Shown: piece by piece, positions 7,666-15,377 of the stretch
Layout: the number at the start of each line of letters is the position of its first letter
How positions within the stretch are numbered: the first letter of the stretch is position 1
Source of the DNA: Pelobacter sp. UBA6093
Lineage (GTDB): Bacteria; Desulfobacterota; Desulfuromonadia; Desulfuromonadales; Syntrophotaleaceae
Assembly: GCA_002435955.1 (NCBI GenBank)
Contig: DIWZ01000036.1
Span: 33,840-62,010, forward strand
Direction: 5' to 3'
DNA: 28,171 nt
Made by a program: the position numbers and the translations under genes
The notes under the pieces: model-generated
Database searches by the model: none
What the model saw: only the letters and a program-made list of their open reading frames with translations
Told to the model about the DNA's origin: nothing

Positions 7666-8349
7666 ATGCAAATAGAAATCCGGAATCTGACAAAGCTCTA
7701 TGACCAAAAAAGGGGCCTACTGCCGACCAGCTTTGAAGTAAAGAAGGGCGAACTGATCGCTGTTGTCGGCCACAACGGCGCCGGCAAATCCACTCTGCTG
7801 AAAATGCTGGCAAACTGGATTCTTCCGGACAGCGGTCAAGCCATGATTGACGGAATCGACCTGAGGAAGCGGACGGCTTTTGTAAAAAAAGTCGGTTTCG
7901 TTCCGGAGGTGCCCAATCTTTTTGACTTCTTTACCGTTGAATACAATCTCAAACTCTTTGCCGTTCTCTTTCAAACACCCTTTCTGCGGGTGGATGAGGT
8001 CCTGAGAGAGTTTAATTTGCTCCCCTTTCGGAAAAATAAAATACAGATGCTTTCTAAAGGCTTAAAACAAAGAGTGAACATAGGGCGCGCCCTGCTGGCC
8101 GACCCACCCGTGCTCCTTTTTGACGAGCCGACCTCGGGTCTGGATTTCGAGATGACAAAAGAACTCTACCGGTTGTTGAACACAATTCATGCTGCCGGAA
8201 AAACAATTCTTTTTACCTCCCATCGGCCCGAAGAGATAAAAAGCCTGGCGACCCGCATCCTGGTGCTGCACGAAGGCGGCCTGGTCTTTGACGGATCTCC
8301 GCAGCAATATTTTCAATCTGAAATTCACGAAAACTTGTACGCCTTATGA
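7666..8349 (+). CDS. ABC transporter ATP-binding protein
   Basis: The 227-residue ATPase has Walker A GHNGAGKST (about residues 35-43), signature LSKGLKQR (about 130), Walker B VLLFDEPTSGLD (about 145-157) and a His switch in TSHRPEE. A single nucleotide-binding domain of this size, next to an ABC-2 permease, resembles NosF/CcmA-type exporters. Its stop overlaps the permease start (ATGA), so translation is coupled. No strong ribosome-binding site is seen before ATG. Both exporter genes are richer in A/T and Lys than the flanking genes, which hints at separate acquisition. Substrate unknown. Confidence 0.95.
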   Translation: MQIEIRNLTKLYDQKRGLLPTSFEVKKGELIAVVGHNGAGKSTLLKMLANWILPDSGQAMIDGIDLRKRTAFVKKVGFVPEVPNLFDFFTVEYNLKLFAVLFQTPFLRVDEVLREFNLLPFRKNKIQMLSKGLKQRVNIGRALLADPPVLLFDEPTSGLDFEMTKELYRLLNTIHAAGKTILFTSHRPEEIKSLATRILVLHEGGLVFDGSPQQYFQSEIHENLYAL

Positions 8350-9377
8350 TGCGAAATATTCTTGCACTTTTATTCAACGATTTAGCTATCGCCTTAAAAA
8401 ATAAGACCATATATCTTATTCTGTTTATACCTTTCTTTGTTTTCATATCTTTAAAATTCACAGATCAAGCCAATGTAAGCGTTGGACAAATAAAAATTGG
8501 CCTCGTTCAGGGTAACACCTATGCACCAAAAATCATAAGTAGTGTAAAGGCGGCAGAAAAAAGCATTGTTGTTACATGGATTAAAAACGAAACAGAAGGT
8601 AGACGCCTTATAAAAGAGAAAAAAATAGACGGGGTTTTGCTTAAGAACAAAAATGATCCCGACAGTCTTACCCTCCTGGTTTTAAAAAGAGAATCTTTTC
8701 ATACCCTCGCCATCGTAGAAAATTTTTCCGCTTTGCAAAAAGCGGCGGAGGGTATCAGTGCCAATTGGATTGCCGACATTGAAACACTATACCCGGGGGA
8801 CATCCAAAAACAGACTTTGCCGACCTGGATTTTGATGATTGTCCTGCTCATCGGGTTCATTATCCTTCCCGCTCAAGTCGCCGAGGAGAAGGAAAAAAAC
8901 CTACTCCTGGCTCTTCTGCAGACGCCCATACGCGAGGGCCAATGGCTGATAGCCAAGGTAATCACGGGAATGGTCCTGACCTTTATTGCGGTCCTGTTTC
9001 TCCATCTCCTGGGTAATTTCGGCGTGGAAAATCTCTTTGACTATGTCGTCTTGATTGCAGTCGGCGGTTTTTGCTTCAGCGCCTACGGGATCTTCCTCGG
9101 TTTTCTCTGCCGTAGCCAGGCAAGCGCCAGGACTCTGGGTGTCGTCTTTTACCTGCCGCACCTTCTGCCTTCCGCCCTGTCCGATTATTCGCAACAATTG
9201 ACAGTCGTTGCGCCGTTTATGCCGTCCTATCAATTTTATGAGCCTCTTAAAACCATTCTGCTGGAAGATGGCAGGACAGCGAACATGCCTTTTGAGTTGG
9301 TCTATCTATTTCTCGTGGGTTCGTTCACCTTTTACCTTTCTTATATATTGATGAAAAGACGCTGGTTGATGCGATAA
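8346..9377 (+). CDS. ABC-2 type transporter permease
   Basis: The 343-residue membrane protein has one helix at about 22-40, a large extracytoplasmic domain to about 155, then five further helices clustered at 160-340. The EEKEKNLLLALLQTPIREGQWLIAK segment after the second helix is the typical coupling region of ABC-2/NosY-like permeases. It overlaps the ATPase gene by 4 bases and would pair with it as an export complex. The cargo cannot be told: lipid, polysaccharide, drug or protein-maturation roles are all possible. Confidence 0.93.
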   Translation: MMRNILALLFNDLAIALKNKTIYLILFIPFFVFISLKFTDQANVSVGQIKIGLVQGNTYAPKIISSVKAAEKSIVVTWIKNETEGRRLIKEKKIDGVLLKNKNDPDSLTLLVLKRESFHTLAIVENFSALQKAAEGISANWIADIETLYPGDIQKQTLPTWILMIVLLIGFIILPAQVAEEKEKNLLLALLQTPIREGQWLIAKVITGMVLTFIAVLFLHLLGNFGVENLFDYVVLIAVGGFCFSAYGIFLGFLCRSQASARTLGVVFYLPHLLPSALSDYSQQLTVVAPFMPSYQFYEPLKTILLEDGRTANMPFELVYLFLVGSFTFYLSYILMKRRWLMR

Positions 9378-9396
9378 AAAGTGGGCGCTCAAGGGA

Positions 9397-9541
9397 CCGT
9401 CAAATTTGGCGATTCTGTTAAATATGATAGATCCCGCTGACGGTTTTCAGTTCTCCCCGGTCCTTCTCTTTCCATTTACTCTGTATCATCAGACTTTTGC
9501 ACTCCTTGTATCCGCAGGCTATCTCTGGCACGTTCGTTGCG
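9397..9541 (+). promoter_or_regulatory. Sigma-54 promoter with conserved upstream activator region (copy B)
   Basis: TGGCACG-N4-TTGC at 9526-9540 is a perfect RpoN -24/-12 element. CCGTCA (9397-9402) and TGACGG (9438-9443) are 41 bases apart, exactly as in copy A, and 129 bases separate CCGTCA from the -24 element in both. By hand count about 85 of 145 positions agree. Identity clusters in the distal repeat, in TTGCACTC (9497-9504), in CGCAGG (9513-9518) and in the promoter. It begins 20 bases after the exporter permease stop and faces the membrane/ABM gene. Confidence 0.85.
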
Positions 9542-9602
9542 ATTTACCTTTTATAGAGGTTAGTCGTTGCAGAGAACTCTGAGGCATTCTGGCTGCTGCC
9601 AA

Positions 9603-9636
9603 GGCGTGGCGACGCAGTCCTGGCCAAGACCACGCC
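9603..9636 (+). promoter_or_regulatory. Leader hairpin before the membrane/ABM gene
   Basis: GGCGTGG (9603-9609) pairs with CCACGCC (9630-9636) in the untranslated leader, ending just before the GGGAGG ribosome-binding site. It could affect translation or mRNA stability. Confidence 0.4.
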
Positions 9637-9654
9637 GAGGGAGGTGACCAGATC

Positions 9655-10185
9655 ATGCCGTTAGTTCAAGTGGTCATTGTCCTGATCGTGGTTGGTTTTC
9701 TTCTTTGGCTCATCAACCGATTCATCCCCATGGTGGGGTCCATCAAGACGATATTGAATGCCGTGGTGGTCCTGTGGCTGCTGAACGTTTTTGGGATTTT
9801 AAGCTCCCTCTCCTCGATCACTTGTGGGGAAGTGATCCTAACAATGGCTTTAGGGCTCAAGGTGAAATCTATGATTGACGCCACGATCAAACTAACCGTA
9901 CCGCCCGATAAGCGGAAAGAGATTATTCAAACCTTCAAGGCAATGCTTGGCCCGATTCGGCGCCTGCAGGGATGCACAGGCTGCAATTGCTACGTCGATA
10001 TCGAGGCTGAAAACAATATTTTTTTCATGGAGGAATGGAGCACCCGTGAGGCCCTTGACTCCCATCTGAAGTCCCATGATTTCGGTGTTCTGATCGGTGC
10101 AATGAAACTGCTCACCCAGGAACCAGTCATCCGGTTCAACACCATTGAATCGACGACGGGAGCGGAAAGAGTTAAAAAGTTGTAA
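9655..10185 (+). CDS. Thivi_2564-like membrane segment fused to an ABM (antibiotic-biosynthesis-monooxygenase-like) domain
   Basis: Residues 1-60 (MPLVQVVIVLIVVGFLLWLINRF.., then ..VVVLWLLNVFGIL) match the short Thivi_2564-type membrane protein, which normally stands alone at about 60 residues. Residues about 72-165 form a ferredoxin-like ABM domain: IDATIKLTVPPDKRKEIIQTFKAML, GCTGCNCYVD, then IFFMEEWSTREALDSHLKS. ABM proteins act on quinones or haem, or serve as small dimeric sensors. GGGAGGTGA precedes ATG and the gene lies 114 bases after a perfect sigma-54 promoter. An internal ATG at 9871 could start a free ABM protein. The join may be a true fusion or the loss of a stop codon; it reads as one open frame here. 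Confidence 0.85.
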   Translation: MPLVQVVIVLIVVGFLLWLINRFIPMVGSIKTILNAVVVLWLLNVFGILSSLSSITCGEVILTMALGLKVKSMIDATIKLTVPPDKRKEIIQTFKAMLGPIRRLQGCTGCNCYVDIEAENNIFFMEEWSTREALDSHLKSHDFGVLIGAMKLLTQEPVIRFNTIESTTGAERVKKL

Positions 10186-10239
10186 GCGTGACGGCACAAG
10201 CAGCTCATCGTGGCCGCTGTGCTGCGAATAACCGGGCGT

Positions 10240-10260
10240 CCCGGGAAATTGGTTCTCGGG
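10240..10260 (+). promoter_or_regulatory. Hairpin between the ABM gene and BON lipoprotein gene
   Basis: CCCGGGAA pairs with TTCTCGGG (one G-U pair) around a 5-base loop. No U-run follows, so an attenuating or processing role is as likely as termination. Confidence 0.4.
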
Positions 10261-10326
10261 GAGGAAATCAGACACAACGGTACTTCCCGGAGAACTTCCA
10301 ACACTATACAATAAAGGAGAAACATC

Positions 10327-10641
10327 ATGTTAAACCTGCAGCGCACAATAAGGTTAATGTTCTGTTTGGTAGTATTTGCTTCGCTCCTGGCGTGTGCGTC
10401 CACACCTACACAGCGAGGCACAGGCGAGTATGTCGATGACTCGGTCATCACCACCAAGGTCAAGGCGGCAATCTTTGATGAGCCAACGCTGAAAACGATG
10501 CAGATCGAGGTCAAGACATTCAAAGGTGAAGTTCAATTGAGTGGCTTTGTCGATTCAGCGCAGAGTGTCACCAGGGCAGGAGAAGTTGCCCGTAGTGTTA
10601 AGGGTGTCACAAAGGTGAATAACGATCTGATTGTAAAATAG
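10327..10641 (+). CDS. BON-domain lipoprotein
   Basis: The 104-residue protein has a lipoprotein signal (MLNLQRTIRLMFCLVVFASLLAC) with the lipid-bearing Cys at residue 23. One BON domain spans about 36-104: VDDSVITTKVKAAIF, GEVQLSGFVDS and VKGVTKVNNDLIV. AAAGGAG precedes ATG with good spacing. It is the single-domain counterpart of the triple-BON protein in the first cluster, and probably sits in the outer membrane facing the periplasm. A role in envelope stress is inferred from OsmY-type relatives and the neighbours. Confidence 0.95.
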   Translation: MLNLQRTIRLMFCLVVFASLLACASTPTQRGTGEYVDDSVITTKVKAAIFDEPTLKTMQIEVKTFKGEVQLSGFVDSAQSVTRAGEVARSVKGVTKVNNDLIVK

Positions 10642-10657
10642 TTGTAACACCGGGTCC

Positions 10658-10713
10658 GGTCATCCGGTTCCGACACCCCCCTCAACTTCAGGGAGGCAAA
10701 GAACCGGATGGCC
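10658..10713. repeat. Long inverted repeat between BON lipoprotein and histidine kinase
   Basis: GGTCATCCGGTTC (10658-10670) and GAACCGGATGGCC (10701-10713) are complementary over 12 of 13 positions. Inside the 30-base spacer, CCCT and AGGG can form a nested stem. It is not followed by a U-run. It could be a processing hairpin, a regulator site or a small repeat element. Confidence 0.65.
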
Positions 10714-10768
10714 ATTCTGGCGTTCCAACAGAGACAGCAACTTTGTTGTCGACGGGTGAGTGTGTGCA

Positions 10769-12385
10769 ATGAAAGTAGATAAGGAAAAGAGCCTGTCAGC
10801 GGAAGCCAGCGAGGCGGAGTGCGAGTTGCGTCGCCGCGCCGAAGAGCGGTTGAACCTCCTGGCTACGGCCGCTGGGCGGCCTCAGACAGAGAATGAGGCG
10901 CAGCGCCTTCTGCATGAACTGCAGGTCCATCAGATCGAACTGGAGATGCAGAACGCTGAGCTTCGCCAGGCCAGAGATGAGGGGGAGAAAGCACTGGAAA
11001 AGTACACCGACCTCTACGATTTCGCCCCGGTCGGCTATTTTACCCTCGCCCGCGACGGGGCCATCCATGCCGCGAACCTCAGCGGCGCCGGTCTCCTCGG
11101 TATCGAGCGCTCACGGCTGACCGGCCGGCACTTTGGGCAGTTCGTCACAGAAGAACATCGTCCCGCCTTTAACGTCTTCCTCGGCAAGGTCTTTACCAGC
11201 CAGGACAAGGAAGCGAGCGAAGTGGCGCTCCTGAACGAGAAAAAGCAACCACTCATCGTGCAGATCGAAGCCGTGGCGACCGCTTCGATGCAGGAGTGCC
11301 GCCTTGCCCTGATCGACATCACCGAGCGCAAACAGGCGGACGCCGAAATCCAACGGCTTGCTTCATTTCCGATCATGAGTCCGAATCCGATCCTGGAGGT
11401 GGATGCAAGAGGCCAGTTGACTTTCTGTAATCCGGCAGCGAAACGTTTCCTGGGTAGCGGCGGGGTCAGCGACAGCATTAATCCATTCCTCCCCCCCGAC
11501 ATGCCAGTGATGCTCCGAGACCTGCAAGATCAAAAAGCTGGCGATTATTCCCGGGAAATGGAAGTAGACGGCCGTTATTTCAGGGAGCTTATTTACATTG
11601 CGCCGCCATTTGAGGCAGTGCGCATCTACACGATGGATATTACCGACCGCAAGCGGGCGGAGGAGGAGATCGAGCGGCTCAACACCGACCTGGCAACCCG
11701 CGCCGCCGAACTGGAAGCCGCGAATATCGAGCTGGAGGCATTCAACTACAGCGTCTCCCACGACCTTCGCCGGCCTTTGACCGTCATCTACGGCTACTGC
11801 CAGTTGGTTAAGGAAAAATGCAGCGACAAACTCGACGCGCAATGCCGAAAATTCATCCAGGAAATGTCCGAAGGTTCCCAGCGCATGAACCATCTTATCG
11901 ACACCTTGCTGAAATTTGCGAGCGTCACCCGCGTCGAATTGCACCACGAATCAGTTGATCTGAGCGCCATGGCGAATGCGGTGGCGACGGACCTGAAACT
12001 TGCGGCACCGGAGCACCGGGTCACCTTCCAGATCGCCACCGGGATTGTGGCCGAGGGTGATCCGGATCTTTTGCAGGTGGTCCTGGATAATCTTATCGGC
12101 AACGCCTGGAAGTTTGCCGGCAGTCGGGAGGGAGCGGTCATCGAATTCGGTGTGACGGAGGTTGACGGCAAACCGGCCTGTTTTGTTCGTGACAACGGGC
12201 CGGGCTTTGACATGGCGCTGGCCGACAAGCTGTTCCTTCCTTTCCAACGGCTCTCCGGAACGGACATCGAGGGACACGGCATTGGCCTCGCCACCGTGGA
12301 AAAGATCGTCAGGCGCCATGGCGGGCGGGTTTGGGCCGAAAGTAAACCGGGAGAGGGAGCGATCTTCTTTTTCACTTTTGATTAA
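10769..12385 (+). CDS. Soluble PAS-PAS sensor histidine kinase
   Basis: A 538-residue kinase without membrane segments. A coiled coil at about 20-75 is followed by PAS1 (about 76-195, ending LIDITERKQ), PAS2 (about 205-305, ending TMDITDRKR), a linker coil, HisKA with phospho-acceptor His331 (YSVSHDLRRPL) and HATPase_c (N box in NLIGNAWKF, DNGPGF, GHGIGLATV). ATG 10769 is preferred because GGGTGAG lies 8 bases before it; GTG 10760 is an in-frame alternative. No response regulator is adjacent, so it is an orphan kinase. Its position after sigma-54-linked stress genes makes it a candidate input for the activator of those promoters, but nothing in the sequence proves this. Confidence 0.95.
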   Translation: MKVDKEKSLSAEASEAECELRRRAEERLNLLATAAGRPQTENEAQRLLHELQVHQIELEMQNAELRQARDEGEKALEKYTDLYDFAPVGYFTLARDGAIHAANLSGAGLLGIERSRLTGRHFGQFVTEEHRPAFNVFLGKVFTSQDKEASEVALLNEKKQPLIVQIEAVATASMQECRLALIDITERKQADAEIQRLASFPIMSPNPILEVDARGQLTFCNPAAKRFLGSGGVSDSINPFLPPDMPVMLRDLQDQKAGDYSREMEVDGRYFRELIYIAPPFEAVRIYTMDITDRKRAEEEIERLNTDLATRAAELEAANIELEAFNYSVSHDLRRPLTVIYGYCQLVKEKCSDKLDAQCRKFIQEMSEGSQRMNHLIDTLLKFASVTRVELHHESVDLSAMANAVATDLKLAAPEHRVTFQIATGIVAEGDPDLLQVVLDNLIGNAWKFAGSREGAVIEFGVTEVDGKPACFVRDNGPGFDMALADKLFLPFQRLSGTDIEGHGIGLATVEKIVRRHGGRVWAESKPGEGAIFFFTFD

Positions 12386-12484
12386 CGCAAACCCGGGCCT
12401 GATCCGACCGGGCGACTTAGCATGCCGGCTTGAAGTACCAGACCTCGTGGCTGATCGCTGTGCTACGAAACGGAGGTTGGCAAC

Positions 12485-12772
12485 ATGGACAAACGAACCG
12501 AGTACGTTGAAAAACTCTCCGCCCAGATGGTCGAATGGGATGTGCAGATCGAGCGGCTAAAGGAAAAAGCAGAAAGCGCCACGCCCGAGGAGAAGGATGA
12601 ATATTCAAACACGATCGCAGCCTTGCAGCTCAAGCGGGATGAGGCCGCGGTAAAGCTGCAAGGGATATCGACTGCCAGCGAGGATGAATGGGAAGACCTC
12701 AAAGCAGGAGCGAAACAAATCTGGGACGAGGTCGGGGCTATCTTGCGCGAAGCTATCAGAAAGCGCAAATGA
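12485..12772 (+). CDS. Coiled-coil stress protein (sll1863-like)
   Basis: A 95-residue, charged, almost wholly helical protein: KRTEYVEKLSAQMVEWDVQIERLKEKAE.., a second helix KDEYSNTIAALQLKRDEAAVKLQ, and a third containing WEDLKAGAKQIWDEV. The W-D..I..L and AG...WDE patterns fit the small coiled-coil 'sll1863-type stress response' group found next to BON and CsbD genes. GGAGG lies 8 bases before ATG. No signal peptide. Function not established. Confidence 0.85.
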   Translation: MDKRTEYVEKLSAQMVEWDVQIERLKEKAESATPEEKDEYSNTIAALQLKRDEAAVKLQGISTASEDEWEDLKAGAKQIWDEVGAILREAIRKRK

Positions 12773-12907
12773 GCAAGTCAGCTTACCGCAAACCTGGATA
12801 AATCTGCTTATCTACAAACTGTTTACATGGGCTGCAATGACCGTCGTAAATCCAGCTACAGGATTGGAAAGGCTCCCCTGCAGAAAACGCTTTACGGGAA
12901 CGTGCAG

Positions 12908-13265
12908 ATGAAGATTCTCCTCGTTTATTCCCATTCTCCGTACACCTTCTGGAGCTTCAGCAACGCCATGAAATTCATCGACAGGAAGGCGAGCTTTCCG
13001 CGGCTGGGGCTGTTGACCGTGGCAGCGATGCTGCCCGAGCTGTGGGAAAAGCGGCTGGTCGACATGACCGTGCGCCCCCTGGTCGACGAGGATCTTTTGT
13101 GGGCCGATTTCGTCTTCATCAGCGCCATGACCATCCAGCGGTCATCGGCGCGGGAGGTCATCGACCGTTGCCGGCGACTGGGAGTGAAAACGGCGAGGCG
13201 TCCATCGACCTGGCCGATGACCCGCAGCTGATGGAGTTGATAGTCCGCGCCGGCTTCGAGGAGGA
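12908..13265 (+). pseudogene. Radical-SAM (B12-binding, DUF4070-type) gene remnant with internal deletion
   Basis: The first fragment starts MKILLVYSHSPYTFWSF and reads as the N-terminal cobalamin-binding domain to RRLGVKT (about 13187). A second fragment in another frame reads GEASIDLADDPQLMELIVRAGFEE (about 13192-13262), which in intact relatives lies well over 100 residues further on, past the Cys-rich iron-sulfur motif. The whole catalytic radical-SAM core and the C-terminal part are missing. No CxxxCxxC is present, so no radical chemistry is possible. The remnant ends against the 3' end of znuB on the other strand, which marks a deletion boundary between the stress island and the housekeeping block. 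Confidence 0.85.
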
Positions 13266-13304
13266 AGTTGCCGGGCAGGCCCGACACAAAGAACATCGCG
13301 GCAA

Positions 13305-14108
13305 TCAGAACGATCCGGGAATCAGCCGCTTCGGCAGCAGCAGGCTTAGAAGAAACAGTCCGCAGGCCGCAACGACGATCGAGGGTCCGGCCGGGGTATC
13401 CCAGGTAAACGAGCCGTACAGTCCGACGGCCACGGCGAAACAGCCGATCAGGCTGGCAAGAAGCGCCATCACCTCCGGATTGCCGGCAAACCGCCGAGCG
13501 GTCGCCGCCGGAATAATCAGCAACGAGGTGACCAGCAGCAGGCCGACCACCTTCATCATCACCGCCACGGTCAGGGCGATCAAGCCGAGAAAGGCCCAGT
13601 TGATCCGGTCCACAGGCACTCCGTCGACACGGGCCAGATCTTCGTGAATAGTGATCGCCAACAGCGGTTTCCACAGCCAGAGCAGTCCGGCCAGGGCCAG
13701 ACCGCCGCCGCCGAATATCCAACCCAGGTCGGCAAGGCCGATGGATAGGATATCTCCGAACAGGTAGGCGGTCAGGTCGACCCGGATATGCTCCATGAAG
13801 GCCAAGGCCACCAGCCCCAACGACAGGGCGCCGTGGGAGAAGATCCCGAGCAGGGTATCGCTGGCCAGTTGTCGTTGCCGCTGGCCGAAAAAGAGCAGGA
13901 TCGCCAGCAACTGGCACACCACGATGATCCCCAGGGTAAGGTTGAGGTGCAGCAGGAAGCCGAGCGCTATACCGAGCAGCGCCGAATGGGCCAGGGTGTC
14001 GCCGAAATAGGCCAGTCGCCGCCAGACCACAAAGGAACCGAAGGGACCGGCGACCAGCGCCACCCCCAGTCCGCCCAGCAAGGCCCGCAGCAGAAAATCA
14101 TCCAACAT
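13305..14108 (-). CDS. znuB: Zinc ABC transporter permease ZnuB
   Basis: A 267-residue membrane protein of the ABC-3 family (ZnuB/MntB/TroC), with about eight helices, the FGDTLAHSALLGIALG segment near the N-terminus and IIPAATARRFAGN near the C-terminus. The start is set at the ATG with GGGAGG 5 bases upstream (MLDDFLL); an in-frame ATG 11 codons earlier lies inside znuC without such a site. It overlaps the znuC stop by 11 bases, so translation is coupled. With ZnuC and the divergent ZnuA it imports Zn(II) across the inner membrane. Confidence 0.96.
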   Translation of the reverse strand: MLDDFLLRALLGGLGVALVAGPFGSFVVWRRLAYFGDTLAHSALLGIALGFLLHLNLTLGIIVVCQLLAILLFFGQRQRQLASDTLLGIFSHGALSLGLVALAFMEHIRVDLTAYLFGDILSIGLADLGWIFGGGGLALAGLLWLWKPLLAITIHEDLARVDGVPVDRINWAFLGLIALTVAVMMKVVGLLLVTSLLIIPAATARRFAGNPEVMALLASLIGCFAVAVGLYGSFTWDTPAGPSIVVAACGLFLLSLLLPKRLIPGSF

Positions 14109-14856
14109 CGGCACCTCCCGATCTATCGCTGTGGGTGTCATGGCGGTGGTTGACGTTGTGGGAATAAACCGCCAGATGCTGCACCGCCAGTGGACCGAAA
14201 AGCTCCAGGTAGGCGGGGTGGTTGGTCACAATTTCGGGGGTGCCGCTGCAGCAGATATGGCGATTGAGGCAGAGTACCCGGTCGGTCGCCGCCATCACCA
14301 GGTGCAGGTCATGGGAGACCATCAGCACGGCGCAACCGCGCTCGTTGCGAATGCGGGTTATCAGCTTGTAGAGATCCAGCTGCCCGTGGACGTCGACCCC
14401 TTGTACCGGTTCATCAAGAACCAGCAGGTCCGGTTCCCGCATCAGCGCCCGGGCCAGCAGCACCCGCTGCAGTTCGCCACCGGAAATACTGAACAAGGGC
14501 GACTGGAGAACATGGGCCGCCCCTACCTCTTCGAGCATGGGCAGAACCTTGCCGCTTCGTTTCACGTCGGCCATGGCCAGAAACCGTTTCACCGTCAGGG
14601 GGAAGGTCGGGTCGATGTGCAAGCGTTGCGGCATGTAGCCGATGGTGACTCCCGGATGCCGATAAACCCGCCCGGAAGTTGGCGGAAGCAGGCCCAGGCC
14701 GACCCGCAACAGGGTCGTTTTCCCCGCGCCGTTGGGACCGATGACGGTGAGGATTTCACCCCGTCCGAGCTTCAGGTCGACCTGCTGCAAAAGGTGGCGT
14801 CCGCCTCTGACCAGGTTGATATCGCACAGTTCGAGCAGGGCGCAGGGTTCATTCAC
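14098..14856 (-). CDS. znuC: Zinc ABC transporter ATPase ZnuC
   Basis: A 252-residue ATPase with Walker A GPNGAGKTT, signature ISGGELQRV and Walker B LLVLDEPVQGVD followed by the His switch MVSHDLH. It starts with GTG 2 bases after the zur stop, with AAGGAG just upstream, so it is co-transcribed with zur. The C-terminus is rich in His (YSHNVNHRHDTH), as is common in zinc-importer ATPases. Adjacent regulator and permease genes make zinc the most probable metal. Confidence 0.97.
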   Translation of the reverse strand: MNEPCALLELCDINLVRGGRHLLQQVDLKLGRGEILTVIGPNGAGKTTLLRVGLGLLPPTSGRVYRHPGVTIGYMPQRLHIDPTFPLTVKRFLAMADVKRSGKVLPMLEEVGAAHVLQSPLFSISGGELQRVLLARALMREPDLLVLDEPVQGVDVHGQLDLYKLITRIRNERGCAVLMVSHDLHLVMAATDRVLCLNRHICCSGTPEIVTNHPAYLELFGPLAVQHLAVYSHNVNHRHDTHSDRSGGADVG

Positions 14857-14858
14857 GG

Positions 14859-15344
14859 TCAGCTCCTTGAGCGGCAGTCGGGACAGAGTCCCATGATCTC
14901 GACGGTATGCCGGCGGGTTTCAAAACCTGCCGTCGTCGCACTCTGTTCAATAGCGGCGGTTATGGCCGGCACATCCAGCTCGGCAATGGATTTACAAGAT
15001 TCGCAGATCAGAAACTGGCCGTCATGGGGTTTGCCCGGATGGGCGCAGCCGACAAAGGCGTTCAGCGAAGCGATCCGGTGCACCAGCCCCATCTGCTGTA
15101 GAAATTCGAGGGCCCGGTAGACAGTGGGCGGAGCGGTACGACCATCCTGCCGGAGGACCTCCAGCAGCTCATAGGCGCCAACCGGCTTGTGTTGCTGCCA
15201 GACCAGTTCAAGCACCCGGCGGCGAATTGCGGTAAAGCGCTGCTGGCGCTGCCGACAAAGCTTTTCTGCACGAGCCAGTGCCTCGTCGATGCAATTCTGA
15301 TGATCATTGCCTTTACAAGCAAACAGGATCGAGGTATCAGCCAC
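14859..15344 (-). CDS. zur: Fur-family zinc regulator (Zur)
   Basis: A 161-residue Fur-type repressor. It has a winged-helix N-terminus (RFTAIRRRVLELVWQQHKPVGAYELLEVL.., PPTVYRALEFLQQMGLVHRI), then metal-site segments FVGCAHPGKPHDGQFLICESC and a C-terminal CPDC, giving the two CxxC pairs of the structural zinc site. It starts with GTG, with GGGAG 8 bases before it. It heads the zur-znuC-znuB operon, diverges from znuA, and a Zur-like palindrome lies between them. The call of Zur rather than Fur rests on this context. Confidence 0.93.
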   Translation of the reverse strand: MADTSILFACKGNDHQNCIDEALARAEKLCRQRQQRFTAIRRRVLELVWQQHKPVGAYELLEVLRQDGRTAPPTVYRALEFLQQMGLVHRIASLNAFVGCAHPGKPHDGQFLICESCKSIAELDVPAITAAIEQSATTAGFETRRHTVEIMGLCPDCRSRS

Positions 15345-15377
15345 AGTTCTTCTCCCGCGAGCGACTTGCTTTTTGCT

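Noticed and set aside
10207..12469. CGCTGTGCT(G/A)CGAA repeated before the BON lipoprotein gene (about 10214) and the coiled-coil gene (about 12455)
   Set aside because: Only 13 of 15 bases agree, the surrounding bases and distances to the start codons differ, and no known site matches, so chance or minor duplication is likely.
12925..13917. 330-codon minus-strand frame overlapping znuB in another frame
   Set aside because: znuB has clear membrane helices and family motifs in its own frame; this one is low-complexity Arg/Pro/Gly sequence typical of a shadow.
14131..15120. 329-codon plus-strand frame across znuC and zur
   Set aside because: It is antisense to two well-supported genes and has no recognisable domain.
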